Made by a program: the position numbers and the translations under genes
Notes under the pieces: generated by a model
What the model was told of the DNA's origin: nothing
Database searches by the model: none
What the model saw: only the letters and a program-made list of their open reading frames with translations
Shown: piece after piece, positions 16,976 to 26,329 of the stretch
Position numbering within the stretch: position 1 is the first letter of the stretch
Layout: every line of letters starts with the position of its first letter
Assembly (NCBI RefSeq): GCF_001663155.1
Contig: NZ_CP015963.1
Location: forward strand, 2,442,001 to 2,506,000
Origin: Altererythrobacter ishigakiensis
Lineage (GTDB): Bacteria > Pseudomonadota > Alphaproteobacteria > Sphingomonadales > Sphingomonadaceae
Length of the DNA: 64,000 nucleotides
Direction of reading: 5' to 3'

Positions 16976-17871
16976 CGTCCCGCCGGTCTCGTTCCCCGCG
17001 CCAGCACCAGCGCGCTGCCGAGCAGCGCCATGCCAGCAATATCGAGCAGGGTGAGCACTTCGCCAAAAATCTGGTAGCCGATCAACGCCGCCACGGCTGG
17101 CTGTGTCAACAACGCAAGTCCGATCACCAGCGGCGGGAAGTGCCGCATGCTGAACACCAACAGCCCCTGCCCGACAAGCTGGCTGGACACGAACAGCACC
17201 AGAATCGGCGTCCAGTCAGTTGGCCAGATCGGCTCCCCCTTGACCAATGCTATCGACAGCAAGACCGGGCAGGCAAAGATGCTGACCCAGACCAGCAGGC
17301 TCCATCCACCAACCGTTTGCCGGGCGCCCTGCAGATTGACCAGATAAACCGCGTAAAGCAGACCCGCGGCAAGGCAGAAAAGATCGCCCATCAGTGTGGT
17401 GGCCGAAATATCTGCACTACGCCCCATCAGGATCGCTGCACCCGCTATAGCAAACACGATCGCGGTCCATTCCATCCCACGGGGCAAGCTGCGCGCGATG
17501 ATGAAACCCCAGAACAGCATGACAATGCTACCCGCATTGCCGAACAATGTGGCATTCCCCAGCCGGGTCATTTCGATCCCGACGTGCCAACTGGCAAGGT
17601 CTAGCCCGAATGCCACCGCGCCCAATGCGACAAACATCAAGGTTCGCCGGGGAATGCCGGTCAGGGCCTGCCCGCTAACCCGCGCGAACACCGCCAGAAA
17701 AGGCAAGGCCAGAAACAGTCTCCAGAAACCGGCTGAGACCGGCCCCGTATCTGCCAACCGAACGAGCCATGGGCCGAGCGCGAGCGCGACATTGCCGGCC
17801 AGCAATGCCAACAAAAACAGCCACTGGCGCGGCTGAACAAGATTTGCTTCTGGCGACCCCTCATTTTCCAT
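16972..17871 (-). CDS. EamA/DMT-family transporter
   Basis: A 299-residue membrane protein with ten hydrophobic stretches arranged as two repeats of five, as in the drug/metabolite transporter superfamily. Recognisable are FWRLFLALPFLAVF in the first repeat and LLTQPAVAALIG near the end of the second. The substrate is unknown; members export amino acids, metabolites or drugs. ATG 17871 is the start. It converges on nadA with overlapping stops and diverges from the Old Yellow Enzyme gene. Confidence 0.85.
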   Translation of the reverse strand: MENEGSPEANLVQPRQWLFLLALLAGNVALALGPWLVRLADTGPVSAGFWRLFLALPFLAVFARVSGQALTGIPRRTLMFVALGAVAFGLDLASWHVGIEMTRLGNATLFGNAGSIVMLFWGFIIARSLPRGMEWTAIVFAIAGAAILMGRSADISATTLMGDLFCLAAGLLYAVYLVNLQGARQTVGGWSLLVWVSIFACPVLLSIALVKGEPIWPTDWTPILVLFVSSQLVGQGLLVFSMRHFPPLVIGLALLTQPAVAALIGYQIFGEVLTLLDIAGMALLGSALVLARGTRPAGR

Positions 17872-17937
17872 GGTTGCGCACTAGCCGCTTCGCCCCCAAG
17901 TGCCTATCACAAAGAGACGAAGACGAAGGAAATTCAT

Positions 17938-19044
17938 TTGTACGACACACTGTTTCAGCCACTCAAAATGGGTGCACTCACCGCCAAGAATCGCATCTTT
18001 ATGGCGCCGCTCACACGCGGCCGCGCGGCCGATCCTATGTTCGTGCCAAACGAATTGATGGCTGAGTACTATGGCCAGCGTGCAGGTGCGGGTATGATCC
18101 TGACTGAAGCGACGGGCATCAGCGTTGAGGGACTTGGCTGGCCGTCAGCTCCGGGGATCTGGAGTGAAGAGCAAACCGAGGCATGGAAAGCCTCCACCAA
18201 GGCGGTGCATGATCGCGGCGGCATGATTGTTATGCAGTTGTGGCACATGGGCCGGATTGTGCATCCATACTTCCTTGGCGGCGAAGCGCCCTTTTCTGCC
18301 AGCGCCACAAAGGCTCCGGGCGAAGCGCACACGCCGGAAGGCAAGAGCGAATACGCCACCGCACGCGAGATGTCGCATGAGGACATCAAGCGCACAATTG
18401 GTGACTATCGCCGTGCGGCAGAGAATGCCAAGGCTGCCGGGTTCGACGGCATTCAGCTTCACGGGGCGAATGGGTATCTGGTCGACCAGTTCCTGCGGGA
18501 CAAAACCAATCTACGTACCGACGAGTATGGCGGTTCGCCCGAAAACCGCACCCGATTCATGCGCGAAGTGCTCGAGCAGTTGATTGACGTGTGGGGCGCG
18601 GACAAGGTTGGTATTCGCTTGTCACCCAATGGCGATTCTCAGGGCACCGATGACAGTAATCCGCCAGCAACTTTTGGTGCCGCAGCCAAGGTTTGTGAAG
18701 AGCTGGGTCTTGCATTTGTTGAATTGCGCGAGCCGGGTCCAGAAGGCACGTTTGGCCAAACCGATGTGCCCAAGCAAAGCCCCCTGATCCGAGAAATCTA
18801 TTCAGGTGCGCTGATCCTGAACAGCGATTACACCGCCGAAGAAGCTGAAGCAGATGTGACTTCTGGAAAGTGCGACGCAGTCAGCTTTGGCCGTCCATAC
18901 ATCTCTAATCCAGATCTGGAAGAACGCATCAGGCAAGGTGCGCATTGGAACCCCAACAAAGACGTTCCGAAGAGCTGGTACTTCCCTATCCCTGAAGGTT
19001 ACGTCGACTATCCAACTCTCGCTGAAGAGCAGGCTACGGCCTAA
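17938..19044 (+). CDS. NADH:flavin oxidoreductase, Old Yellow Enzyme family
   Basis: FMN-dependent ene-reductase of the OYE family, 368 residues. It has the APLTRGRA segment near the N-terminus, MQLWHMGRI for flavin contact, HGANGYLVDQFL with the substrate-binding His/Asn pair, and SFGRPYISNPDL near the C-terminus. Members reduce activated alkenes, N-ethylmaleimide or nitroesters; the native substrate is not known. Translation seems to start at TTG 17938, with GAAGGA just upstream and the homologous MYDTLFQPLKMG directly after it. Its stop overlaps that of the convergent lipoprotein gene. Confidence 0.9.
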   Translation: MYDTLFQPLKMGALTAKNRIFMAPLTRGRAADPMFVPNELMAEYYGQRAGAGMILTEATGISVEGLGWPSAPGIWSEEQTEAWKASTKAVHDRGGMIVMQLWHMGRIVHPYFLGGEAPFSASATKAPGEAHTPEGKSEYATAREMSHEDIKRTIGDYRRAAENAKAAGFDGIQLHGANGYLVDQFLRDKTNLRTDEYGGSPENRTRFMREVLEQLIDVWGADKVGIRLSPNGDSQGTDDSNPPATFGAAAKVCEELGLAFVELREPGPEGTFGQTDVPKQSPLIREIYSGALILNSDYTAEEAEADVTSGKCDAVSFGRPYISNPDLEERIRQGAHWNPNKDVPKSWYFPIPEGYVDYPTLAEEQATA

Positions 19045-19349
19045 CCTTCCGGCGTTGCTGGCGGTTGAGGCGGCGCGGGCTGGTTTTCGGCGCCGTCACC
19101 GCTAGTCACTGTGACTGTGGTCTCAACCGTGGTCGAGCCATCGTCATTCTCGCTTACAGTCACAGACTGTTCTCGTATGACCGGTGATTGGGATCGCAAC
19201 TGGTCCAGAGGCAGCATATCATCGCTGATCGAACCGCCCAGAACTTCCCCTTCGGCTTCACGCCCATCTTCGCTTCGATCCGGCAAACTGTCACCGCAGG
19301 ATGACAGTGCTATCACGCCGAACATAGAGAAAAATTTCAAACGTCGCAT
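19041..19349 (-). CDS. Small lipoprotein, unknown function
   Basis: A 102-residue predicted lipoprotein. The N-terminus has two arginines, a short hydrophobic stretch and a lipobox LSSC with the acylated cysteine at residue 18. The rest is low in complexity, with a Thr/Val-rich stretch ([10 protein letters not shown]) and a Pro-rich tail. I do not recognise a family. The start overlaps the end of lipB by 13 bases, so the two are probably translated together, though a functional link with lipoate transfer is not implied. Confidence 0.65.
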   Translation of the reverse strand: MRRLKFFSMFGVIALSSCGDSLPDRSEDGREAEGEVLGGSISDDMLPLDQLRSQSPVIREQSVTVSENDDGSTTVETTVTVTSGDGAENQPAPPQPPATPEG

Positions 19350-20020
19350 GATCGTCTCCCGGCGACTTCAGCTAAATGTTTCAGAAAATCGGGCGCCTTG
19401 GCCATCAATGCTTCGTCCCATTGCTGAGGCGTGATGTCCAGTCCCAGCCGCTTGAGGCTGGTGACGCCAAATTCGTCGATTCCGCAAGGAACTATACCGG
19501 TGAAATGAGAAAGGTCCGGATCAAGATTCACTGAAAAACCGTGCATCGTCACCCATCGCCGCACGCGGACACCAATGGCCCCAATTTTGGCTTCACGACC
19601 GTCAATATCAGTTGTCCAGATCCCGACACGTCCGTCAACCGCCCAGCTTTCGATCCCGAACGTATCGAGTGTGCTGATCACCCATTGCTCGATCCCGTGC
19701 ACGAAACAGCGCACGTCTTTGCCGCGCTCTGTGAGGTCCAAGAGGATATAGCCAACCCTTTGGCCCGGCCCGTGGTAAGTATAGCGACCGCCCCGCCCCG
19801 CTTCGACCACTTCGAAACGCGGATCGAGCAACTCATCGCGGGCTGCGCTGGTTCCAGCAGTGTAAACCGGCGGGTGTTCAAGCATCCACACCAGCTCACG
19901 CGCATCGCCAGCCGCAATCGCGGCATTGCGCTGCTCCATTTCAGATAGCGCTTCACGATAGGGCACCTGGCGCGTTTCGCGCCGCCATTCGATCGCATCT
20001 GTGATTTCACTGCTCATCAT
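19337..20020 (-). CDS. lipB: Lipoyl(octanoyl) transferase
   Basis: Transfers octanoate from acyl carrier protein to lipoyl domains of 2-oxoacid dehydrogenases, before LipA inserts sulfur. The family motif [12 protein letters not shown] is present, followed by KIGAIGVR with the catalytic lysine and GIVPCGI with the catalytic cysteine. The start is one of two tandem ATGs at 20020 and 20017, giving 226-227 residues; the longer reading frame upstream carries an unrelated leader. lipA is not adjacent. It is divergent from a membrane protein gene at 20092. Confidence 0.93.
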   Translation of the reverse strand: MMSSEITDAIEWRRETRQVPYREALSEMEQRNAAIAAGDARELVWMLEHPPVYTAGTSAARDELLDPRFEVVEAGRGGRYTYHGPGQRVGYILLDLTERGKDVRCFVHGIEQWVISTLDTFGIESWAVDGRVGIWTTDIDGREAKIGAIGVRVRRWVTMHGFSVNLDPDLSHFTGIVPCGIDEFGVTSLKRLGLDITPQQWDEALMAKAPDFLKHLAEVAGRRSCDV

Positions 20021-20091
20021 TGATTGCGTGGGGGCTAATGCCTCGCTTATCAAGTGCAAATCCGCGAAGGGTTGGCGAAGGAGCGAGAGCA

Positions 20092-20910
20092 ATGAAGTTC
20101 GATATGGGACAAGCATGGACTGATGCGGTAGCTCTGCTGTCCAAGAATCGCGATTTGGTTGTAATTCTTGCGGCGGTCTTCCTGTTTCTGCCTTCGCTTG
20201 CTTTGGGCGTGCTTGCTCCAACGACCGAGCTCGAAGCAATTATGGAAGCCAATCCAGACGGTTTTCAGGAAGCGGCTGCCGCTTATGCGGCAGAAAGCTG
20301 GCCATATATGCTGGCCTACCTCTTGTTCAGCTTCGTCGGAACTTTGGCGATACTCGCCCTGCTTGGACGCCCACAGCGCCCCACTGTTGGTGAAGCAATT
20401 GCTATCGGTTTCAAGACCCTGGTCCCCTATCTGTTGGCGTCGCTTATCACCGGGCTGATAGTTGGTTTCGTTGTCGCAGTCCTTGTCGCGATAGGCTCCA
20501 TTGCTGGCGCAGCGGCTGCAGCTCTGCTGGGATTCGTTGCTTTTATTGCGGTTGTATTCCTGTTTTTCCGCCTGATTTTGATTGGACCGATCATGGCGAT
20601 CGATGAGGTGCTCAATCCAATCAGAGCAATTGGCCGCTCATGGAACCTTGTCAAAGGCAACACGCGCTATGTGGCTGCCTTCATGATCTTGCTGTGGATT
20701 GCGCTGATTGTATTATCGATTGTTGGCGGGATGATATTCGGCGTTATAGGCGCCCTCGCGCCGGCAGGTTCGATCGCAACCTGGGTAACAGCTCTTTTCG
20801 AAGCTCTGATCGGCGCAATCGGTTCAGCTGTGTTTCTGGCTGTTTACGCTGCGATCCACCGCCAGTTGAGCAGTGGTGCACCCGAACAGGTCAGCAAGAC
20901 ATTCGAGTGA
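20092..20910 (+). CDS. Membrane protein, GDPD-membrane-domain-like
   Basis: A 272-residue protein with about six transmembrane segments, starting at ATG 20092 after a GGAG ribosome site. The N-terminus [21 protein letters not shown] followed by repeated hydrophobic Gly/Ala-rich helices, and [14 protein letters not shown] in the loop before the last helices, resembles the membrane domain found in glycerophosphodiester phosphodiesterases and related alphaproteobacterial proteins. No catalytic phosphodiesterase domain is present. The role is unknown. It converges on the methyltransferase gene with no spacer. Confidence 0.65.
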   Translation: MKFDMGQAWTDAVALLSKNRDLVVILAAVFLFLPSLALGVLAPTTELEAIMEANPDGFQEAAAAYAAESWPYMLAYLLFSFVGTLAILALLGRPQRPTVGEAIAIGFKTLVPYLLASLITGLIVGFVVAVLVAIGSIAGAAAAALLGFVAFIAVVFLFFRLILIGPIMAIDEVLNPIRAIGRSWNLVKGNTRYVAAFMILLWIALIVLSIVGGMIFGVIGALAPAGSIATWVTALFEALIGAIGSAVFLAVYAAIHRQLSSGAPEQVSKTFE

Positions 20911-21546
20911 TCATTTCTCAGGCGAGTTCTCAGCCTTCCAGCCCCAGAACAATTTGCACGGCAGAATATTGAGCCATTCGAAGCCCTTGTCGATTCGTGC
21001 ATAGTACGGCCGCATGTAATCAAGGCATGCCGCAGTGAACTGATAAACCAGAAAGGCACCGCCGGGACGCAATGCGCGTTGCGTCGCTTCTCCAATCGCG
21101 GGGGCTACACCTGCGGGCAGCGTAGAAAACGGCAAACCTGACAAGATAAAATCCGCATGCTCAAACCCATGGTCGGCGATAATCTGTTCAACATCAGCAG
21201 CAGACCCGTGGACCGCAACAAATCGCTTGTCGCGGATCGTTTCACGCAAATAGTCGATGTAAAGCGGGTTGGTATCGATAACGATCAGCGTAGCGTCACC
21301 GCGCAGCCTTTCCAGTACGGGACGGCAGAATGTGCCGATGCCAGGGCCGTACTCGACAAACAGATTACAGCTCCCCCAGTCTACCGGCTCAAGCATCTTG
21401 CGCACCGTAAAGCGCGACGAGGGAATGATCGAACCGACCATGCGCGGGTGCTCGATAAACCCGCGCAAGAATACCGCGCACTGCCCAGCGTAGAGTGACA
21501 AGCGGTCAAACAAACGCCGTTTGATTTCAATTGCTTTTGTAGTCAT
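20911..21546 (-). CDS. SAM-dependent methyltransferase, phospholipid N-methyltransferase-like
   Basis: A 211-residue class I methyltransferase. SAM motif I reads EYGPGIGTF, motif II IVIDTNP, and SGLPFSTLP is the post-motif III loop. The N-terminal FIEHPRMVGSIIPSSRF is typical of bacterial proteins related to PmtA, which methylate phosphatidylethanolamine toward phosphatidylcholine. An rRNA adenine dimethylase relationship is also possible at fold level, but the SxPxSR segment favours the lipid group. Start at ATG 21546; the longer frame upstream lacks conserved sequence. Substrate assignment is inference. Confidence 0.7.
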   Translation of the reverse strand: MTTKAIEIKRRLFDRLSLYAGQCAVFLRGFIEHPRMVGSIIPSSRFTVRKMLEPVDWGSCNLFVEYGPGIGTFCRPVLERLRGDATLIVIDTNPLYIDYLRETIRDKRFVAVHGSAADVEQIIADHGFEHADFILSGLPFSTLPAGVAPAIGEATQRALRPGGAFLVYQFTAACLDYMRPYYARIDKGFEWLNILPCKLFWGWKAENSPEK

Positions 21547-21656
21547 GGGGCAGGAACTCGCTCGGAGGAGTATTGGTTGGAAATTCTTCGAGGGTGGATC
21601 GCAGATGCGCGAGTGTATTGCAAGCACAGCTCACCTCGCCTAGCGCACGGGTCATA

Positions 21657-23012
21657 ATGGCTAACCGCGATCCTAACCTGTCCGCAGCCCCAGCGAGGCC
21701 TGGTTTGCCGAGCAGCATTCCGCCCGGCCGTATGGCGTTACTGTTTTCCGTCATGTTGGTGACGGCAGCTGGCAATACCGCGATGCAATCGGTTATGCCG
21801 TCCATCGGCACGCAGCTGGGCGTAGAGGATTTCTGGATTAGTCTTGCCTACACTTGGTCGGCACTACTGTGGGTAACATGCGCGCCTATCTGGGCGCGGC
21901 GGTCCGACAAGCGCGGACGCAAATCCATGATGGCGCTGGGAATGGTTGGCTTCATTTCCTCGATGAGCCTTTGCGGGCTTGTTCTGTGGTTTGGCCTCGC
22001 AGGATTGTTACCTGCGCTTTGGACATTGCTGCTCTTTGCGGCCGCGCGCAGTCTTTATGGCGGGTTTGGGTCGGCCGCGCCGCCTGCGGTCCAAGCCTAT
22101 GTTGCCGCACGCACAGCCAGATCAGAGCGTACCAATGCATTGTCTTTGATCGCGTCGAGTTTCGGCTTGGGAACCGTTCTGGGCCCTGCGCTCGCACCGC
22201 TGCTGATCTTCCCGGGGATGGATCTGGTTGGCCCCTTTATCGCCTTCGCTGCGATAGGAGTCCTTGCATTGGTCGCGCTTCGTTGGCGTTTACCCAACGA
22301 CGAGCCGCAATTTGCCGCGCGTGGCAAGACTTTCAGCGAACCCTTCAGTGCAAGTTCGCAATCCGGCGAAGGGTCCGGCGATGAAGACGAAGAGGAAAGC
22401 GAGGGCCCGCACAAGCGATTGAGCTGGTGGGAGCCTAGGGTCAGGCCCTGGGTCGTCGCAGGCCTGGTAGGCGGGCATGCACAGGCCATGGTACTGGGCA
22501 TCGTCGGGTTCCTTGTTTTGGACCGGCTAGGGCTCCGTAGTGACCCGCTAAGCGGGGCAGGGCCCGTTGGCTTGGTTCTAATGGCAGGGGCATTGGCAAC
22601 ATTGGTCGCACAATGGGGTGTAATTCCGCGCTTTAATCTGGGCCCTCGTGCTGCAACATTGGGCGGCATTGCCCTGGCCGGTTTGGGTGTTGCCATTTTC
22701 GCGGTGAGCTTGACGCTTAACGCCATCGCGTTCGGTTATGCAGTGGCATGCCTCGGTTTTGGACTTTTCAGGCCGGGTACCACATCGGGTACTTCGCTTG
22801 CTGTTACGCGCGCTGAGCAAGGAGAAGCATCAGGTATTGTCGCCTCGGTCGCGGGCGCGGCTTTCGTTTTTGCTCCTGCGCTTGGCGTATGGCTTTACAA
22901 CCTTTCAGAACCGCTCGCATTTGGGCTGGTCATTGGCCTATGCCTTGCTGTTCTGGTCGTAGGCTGGAAGCAGCTTACCGCAGACGAAGTTCTAACGACG
23001 GATCGCCGCTGA
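21657..23012 (+). CDS. MFS transporter
   Basis: Major facilitator superfamily permease of 451 residues with about twelve membrane segments. The loop 2-3 motif ARRSDKRGRKSMMALG is visible, as is the Pro/Gly-rich helix 5 motif LGTVLGPALAP, which suggests a drug:proton antiporter type. The central cytoplasmic loop carries a strongly acidic stretch (GDEDEEESEG). Start at ATG 21657, though no strong ribosome site is visible there. It is divergent from the methyltransferase gene and converges on arsC with 4 bases between stops. Substrate unknown. Confidence 0.85.
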   Translation: MANRDPNLSAAPARPGLPSSIPPGRMALLFSVMLVTAAGNTAMQSVMPSIGTQLGVEDFWISLAYTWSALLWVTCAPIWARRSDKRGRKSMMALGMVGFISSMSLCGLVLWFGLAGLLPALWTLLLFAAARSLYGGFGSAAPPAVQAYVAARTARSERTNALSLIASSFGLGTVLGPALAPLLIFPGMDLVGPFIAFAAIGVLALVALRWRLPNDEPQFAARGKTFSEPFSASSQSGEGSGDEDEEESEGPHKRLSWWEPRVRPWVVAGLVGGHAQAMVLGIVGFLVLDRLGLRSDPLSGAGPVGLVLMAGALATLVAQWGVIPRFNLGPRAATLGGIALAGLGVAIFAVSLTLNAIAFGYAVACLGFGLFRPGTTSGTSLAVTRAEQGEASGIVASVAGAAFVFAPALGVWLYNLSEPLAFGLVIGLCLAVLVVGWKQLTADEVLTTDRR

Positions 23013-23016
23013 TCCG

Positions 23017-23358
23017 TCAAAGGATTTCGCGAACCACATCCTGCGGTCGGCACAAGCGCACACCCTTGTCGGTCTCGACCAGCGGACGTTCAATCAGAAT
23101 AGGATCAGAGGTCATCGCGTCCAGCAAGGTATCTGCGTCAGCTACAGGCAGGCCGCGCTCAGCGGCATCGGTGCCGCGCATCCGCAAACCTTGCTGTGGT
23201 GTAATCCCAGCATCGGCATAAAGCTGGGCGAGCTTGTCGCGGGCGGGCGGGTTCTTGAGATACTCGACTACAGTCACATCCGCCCCGCTCTCTTCCAGTA
23301 TAGCGAGCGTTTTGCGCGAAGTCCCGCATTTGGGATTGTGCCAGATGGTTGCCTTCAT
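23017..23358 (-). CDS. arsC: Glutaredoxin-type arsenate reductase
   Basis: A 113-residue ArsC-family protein that reduces arsenate to arsenite using glutathione and glutaredoxin. The catalytic cysteine is C11 in HNPKCGTSRKTL, and the anion-binding arginines lie in GLRMRGTD and near LIERPLVE. No arsR, arsB or acr3 gene accompanies it, so it may be a housekeeping copy; the wider ArsC/Spx/YffB fold group includes members with no arsenate role. Start ATG 23358. Confidence 0.85.
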   Translation of the reverse strand: MKATIWHNPKCGTSRKTLAILEESGADVTVVEYLKNPPARDKLAQLYADAGITPQQGLRMRGTDAAERGLPVADADTLLDAMTSDPILIERPLVETDKGVRLCRPQDVVREIL

Positions 23359-23450
23359 GTCGCAGTCTCCTTGGCTGAGCAGATGTTCGGGTCGCCCTGC
23401 GCACTAATCAAACAGCTTTTTTACCTCAAGCGCGAATTGCTTCTTGCTTT

Positions 23451-23465
23451 TGCGAATAATTCTCA
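23451..23465. promoter_or_regulatory. Fur-box-like dyad upstream of siderophore receptor
   Basis: The 15 bases TGCGAATAATTCTCA form a 7-1-7 inverted repeat with one mismatch to the Fur consensus TGAGAAT-N-ATTCTCA. It ends 48 bases before the ATG of the siderophore receptor gene, a position suited to repression by iron-bound Fur. Seen in sequence; binding is inference. Confidence 0.6.
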
Positions 23466-23513
23466 ATAGCGAAAATGGCATCGATCACGACTCGACAAAG
23501 ATTGGACTTTTGA

Positions 23514-25658
23514 ATGCATTTCCTCACCAAAGCCCTGCTTCTCTCTGGCTCGGCGGCGTTGATGCCAGCGGTCTCTGCACTTGCAGCCAATGCGGATAGC
23601 AGCGAGGTTCAGGCTTTGGCTCCCGATAGTGAAAAGAATGAAATCATCGTCACAGGAACGATTCTGCAGTCAAATGAAGTCAACTCGGTCAAGACTCCCA
23701 CCCCGATCATCGACGTGCCGCAAAGCCTGACAATCACGACCGAAGATAATATCCTCGATCGCGGGTTCACGAGCATCGGGCAGATCGTTGATTACACCCC
23801 GGGCGTGAACACGTCGCAAGGCGAAGGTCACCGCGACTCGATCGTCTTTCGCGGGGTCCGTTCAACCGCAGATTTCTTTATCGACGGAATGCGCGACGAT
23901 GTTCAGTATTACCGCAGCCTCTACAATCTGGATCAAGTAGAGATTTTGCGCGGCCCCAATGCGCTGTTGTTCGGACGAGGCGGCACAGGCGGTATCCTCA
24001 ACCGCGTTACCAAGAAGGGAATCGTGGGCGACACTTTTGGTGGCGGTCAGATCGCAATCGATACATTTGGCGAATATAGCGTCCAGACCGACATCAATCT
24101 CTCATACGGTGATTCATCGGCTTTTCGTTTGAACGCGATGTATGAACAGCTGAACAATCATCGCGACTTTTATGATGGTGAGCGCATCGGTATCAATCCG
24201 ACTGCCCGATTTGCAGTCGGCGAAGATACTTCGCTCGACCTATCTTATGAGTATGTCGATCATTACCGCTTCATTGATCGCGGTATTCCAACCGGAACAG
24301 ACGGACGCCCGGTCGATGAATTCGAAGAGATCGTATTCGGCGATCCGGAGCTTAACTTCAACGATCTGGAAGCCCATTTGCTGCGCGCCAATCTGCAGCA
24401 CGATTTCACTGACAATTTCAAAGGTGTCTTTAGCGCCTTCTACGGCGATTATGACAAGGTTTACTCCAACTTCTATGTTTCAGGGTACGATCAGGCAAAT
24501 TCACCCGATGTTGTCACCACCGATGGCTATATCGACGCAACACAACGCGAAAACCTGATCCTGTCAGCAAATTTCATCGGCGAGTTCGAGACTGGCGCGA
24601 TTTCGCACACGCTGCTGTTTGGCGCAGAATACATCAACACATCATCAGACCAGGACCGTTTCAACCCGATCTGGGATCAGACTGATGACGACAATGAAGT
24701 GTTTGCGATCAAGCGGCCACTCAACTTGCGCGGCGGTGTGGGGATCAATGCCATGGGCGATGTGACGACTGTCGACCTGAGCACTGATCTGAACGATTTC
24801 ACGAAAGTCGATATCGATGTCGTCTCGCTGTACATCCAGAATGAGGTTGAATTGACCGATTGGCTCCATCTGGTCGTGGGCGGTCGCTATGATAGTTTTG
24901 ACATCGAAGTGAACAATGTGCCGGCCAATGAGATCCGAACGCGCAAGGACGAGGAATTTTCGCCTCGCGGAGGTCTGATATTCAAGCCGATGGAAAACCT
25001 CTCTATCTATGCGAGCTATTCAGAGAGTTTCCTGCCGCGTTCTGGCGAACAGTTCGCAAACATAAATGGCGCCAATAACGCGCTCGATCCTGACAAATTC
25101 ACCAACCTTGAGGCAGGGGTGAAATGGGATTTTGCCGACCGGTTGAGTTTCACGGCTGCAATTTTCGAGATCGAGCAGAGCTCACCGCAGCCTAACGACA
25201 ATGATCCATCCACACTCGACGTGATTGATTCCAAGATCGATGGATTCGAATTGCAGTTGCAAGGCGAAGTGATGCCAGGCTGGACTGTATCGGCAGGCTA
25301 TAGCTTTCTGGATGGCGAGCAGCAGAGCCGTAGTGGACCAACAGGACTGCGGCCACGCGAACTGCCCGAAAACATGTTCTCAATCTGGAATCAGGTCGAA
25401 GTAACGGACCGTTTCGGCCTTGGCCTCGGCCTTACACATCAGGATGAGAGCTTTATCGATAACGGCAACGACGCTGTCCTTCCCGCTTATACGCGCATTG
25501 ATGCTGCGGCCTTTTTCGATGTGTCGGAAAATCTGCGCGTGCAAGTGAATGTCGAAAACCTGACCGACACGCTCTACTTCCCGAACAGTCACGCTACCCA
25601 TCAGGCATCGGTTGGCGCGCCCATTAGTGCGCGCTTCGCGATAACTGGTCGGTTCTGA
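23514..25658 (+). CDS. TonB-dependent siderophore receptor
   Basis: Outer-membrane receptor of 714 residues that would import a ferric siderophore with energy from TonB-ExbB-ExbD. It has a signal peptide ending near residue 25, a TonB-box-like EIIVTGT stretch, a plug domain (DVPQSLTITT, GQIVDYTPGV, ILRGPNALLFGRGGTGG) and a 22-strand barrel ending in aromatic ARFAITGRF. The plug wording is typical of the FhuA/Fiu siderophore group. A Fur-box-like dyad lies upstream, which supports iron control. It converges on the [2Fe-2S] protein gene. Confidence 0.9.
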   Translation: MHFLTKALLLSGSAALMPAVSALAANADSSEVQALAPDSEKNEIIVTGTILQSNEVNSVKTPTPIIDVPQSLTITTEDNILDRGFTSIGQIVDYTPGVNTSQGEGHRDSIVFRGVRSTADFFIDGMRDDVQYYRSLYNLDQVEILRGPNALLFGRGGTGGILNRVTKKGIVGDTFGGGQIAIDTFGEYSVQTDINLSYGDSSAFRLNAMYEQLNNHRDFYDGERIGINPTARFAVGEDTSLDLSYEYVDHYRFIDRGIPTGTDGRPVDEFEEIVFGDPELNFNDLEAHLLRANLQHDFTDNFKGVFSAFYGDYDKVYSNFYVSGYDQANSPDVVTTDGYIDATQRENLILSANFIGEFETGAISHTLLFGAEYINTSSDQDRFNPIWDQTDDDNEVFAIKRPLNLRGGVGINAMGDVTTVDLSTDLNDFTKVDIDVVSLYIQNEVELTDWLHLVVGGRYDSFDIEVNNVPANEIRTRKDEEFSPRGGLIFKPMENLSIYASYSESFLPRSGEQFANINGANNALDPDKFTNLEAGVKWDFADRLSFTAAIFEIEQSSPQPNDNDPSTLDVIDSKIDGFELQLQGEVMPGWTVSAGYSFLDGEQQSRSGPTGLRPRELPENMFSIWNQVEVTDRFGLGLGLTHQDESFIDNGNDAVLPAYTRIDAAAFFDVSENLRVQVNVENLTDTLYFPNSHATHQASVGAPISARFAITGRF

Positions 25659-25665
25659 TCGATGG

Positions 25666-26226
25666 CTAGCCTTCAGGCTCCCCGGAGCTTGAAGGCGCGC
25701 GGATGGCGGGAACTTCGCGAGCAGCGTCCTTACTGCTGATTCCCGGTGCTGGTGCAGCGCTGATGGTCTCCAAACGCCGCGCAACCCGACCTGCTCGCTG
25801 AATGGCGCGCACCAACCGCGGGTAAACTCCGCAGCGGCACACATTCGGAATCGCGGCATTTATCTCGGCTTCGCTGGGGTCGGCGTTGCGTTCGAGCAGC
25901 GCTGCAGCGGCGATCGCGATTCCCGGTGTACAAAAGCCGCACTGGATCGCCTGCTCGGCGACGAGAGCCTGTTGCACGGGATGCGATCGATCACGCGACA
26001 AGCCTTCAATCGTTGTAACGAAGCGCCCTTCGGCCTCGGCAATTGTCACCAGACAAGACCGCAAAGCCGCGCCATCAACAATCACCATACAAGACCCGCA
26101 GTCTCCATTGCCACAGCCATACTTGGTGCCAGTGAGGTTTGCCGCATCCCGCAGCGCCCACAGCAACGGCGTATTCGGATCCATGTCGAATTCTAGCGGA
26201 CGATCATTGATGGTCATGCGTGGCAT
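25666..26226 (-). CDS. [2Fe-2S] subunit of a molybdenum hydroxylase (IorA/CoxS-like), orphan
   Basis: Small subunit of xanthine-oxidase-family enzymes, which carries electrons from the molybdenum subunit. From ATG 26226 it is 186 residues. The plant-type ferredoxin cysteines are in YGCGNGDCGSCMV and RSC, and the second cluster in CGFCTPG and CRCG. It resembles the alpha subunit of isoquinoline 1-oxidoreductase. About 40 residues rich in Ala, Pro and Ser follow the last helix, beyond the usual end. No large molybdopterin subunit or XdhC maturase lies nearby, so its partner must be elsewhere. Confidence 0.85.
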   Translation of the reverse strand: MPRMTINDRPLEFDMDPNTPLLWALRDAANLTGTKYGCGNGDCGSCMVIVDGAALRSCLVTIAEAEGRFVTTIEGLSRDRSHPVQQALVAEQAIQCGFCTPGIAIAAAALLERNADPSEAEINAAIPNVCRCGVYPRLVRAIQRAGRVARRLETISAAPAPGISSKDAAREVPAIRAPSSSGEPEG

Positions 26227-26329
26227 GCCCCAGCCTATCGCACGCGGCTCAAAGAGCAGCAAGCACTGACCGCTTTTGTGTTGCACAATTGAGCTTGCCT
26301 TGCCTGACAAGTTCTCTAGTCGGAATGAC

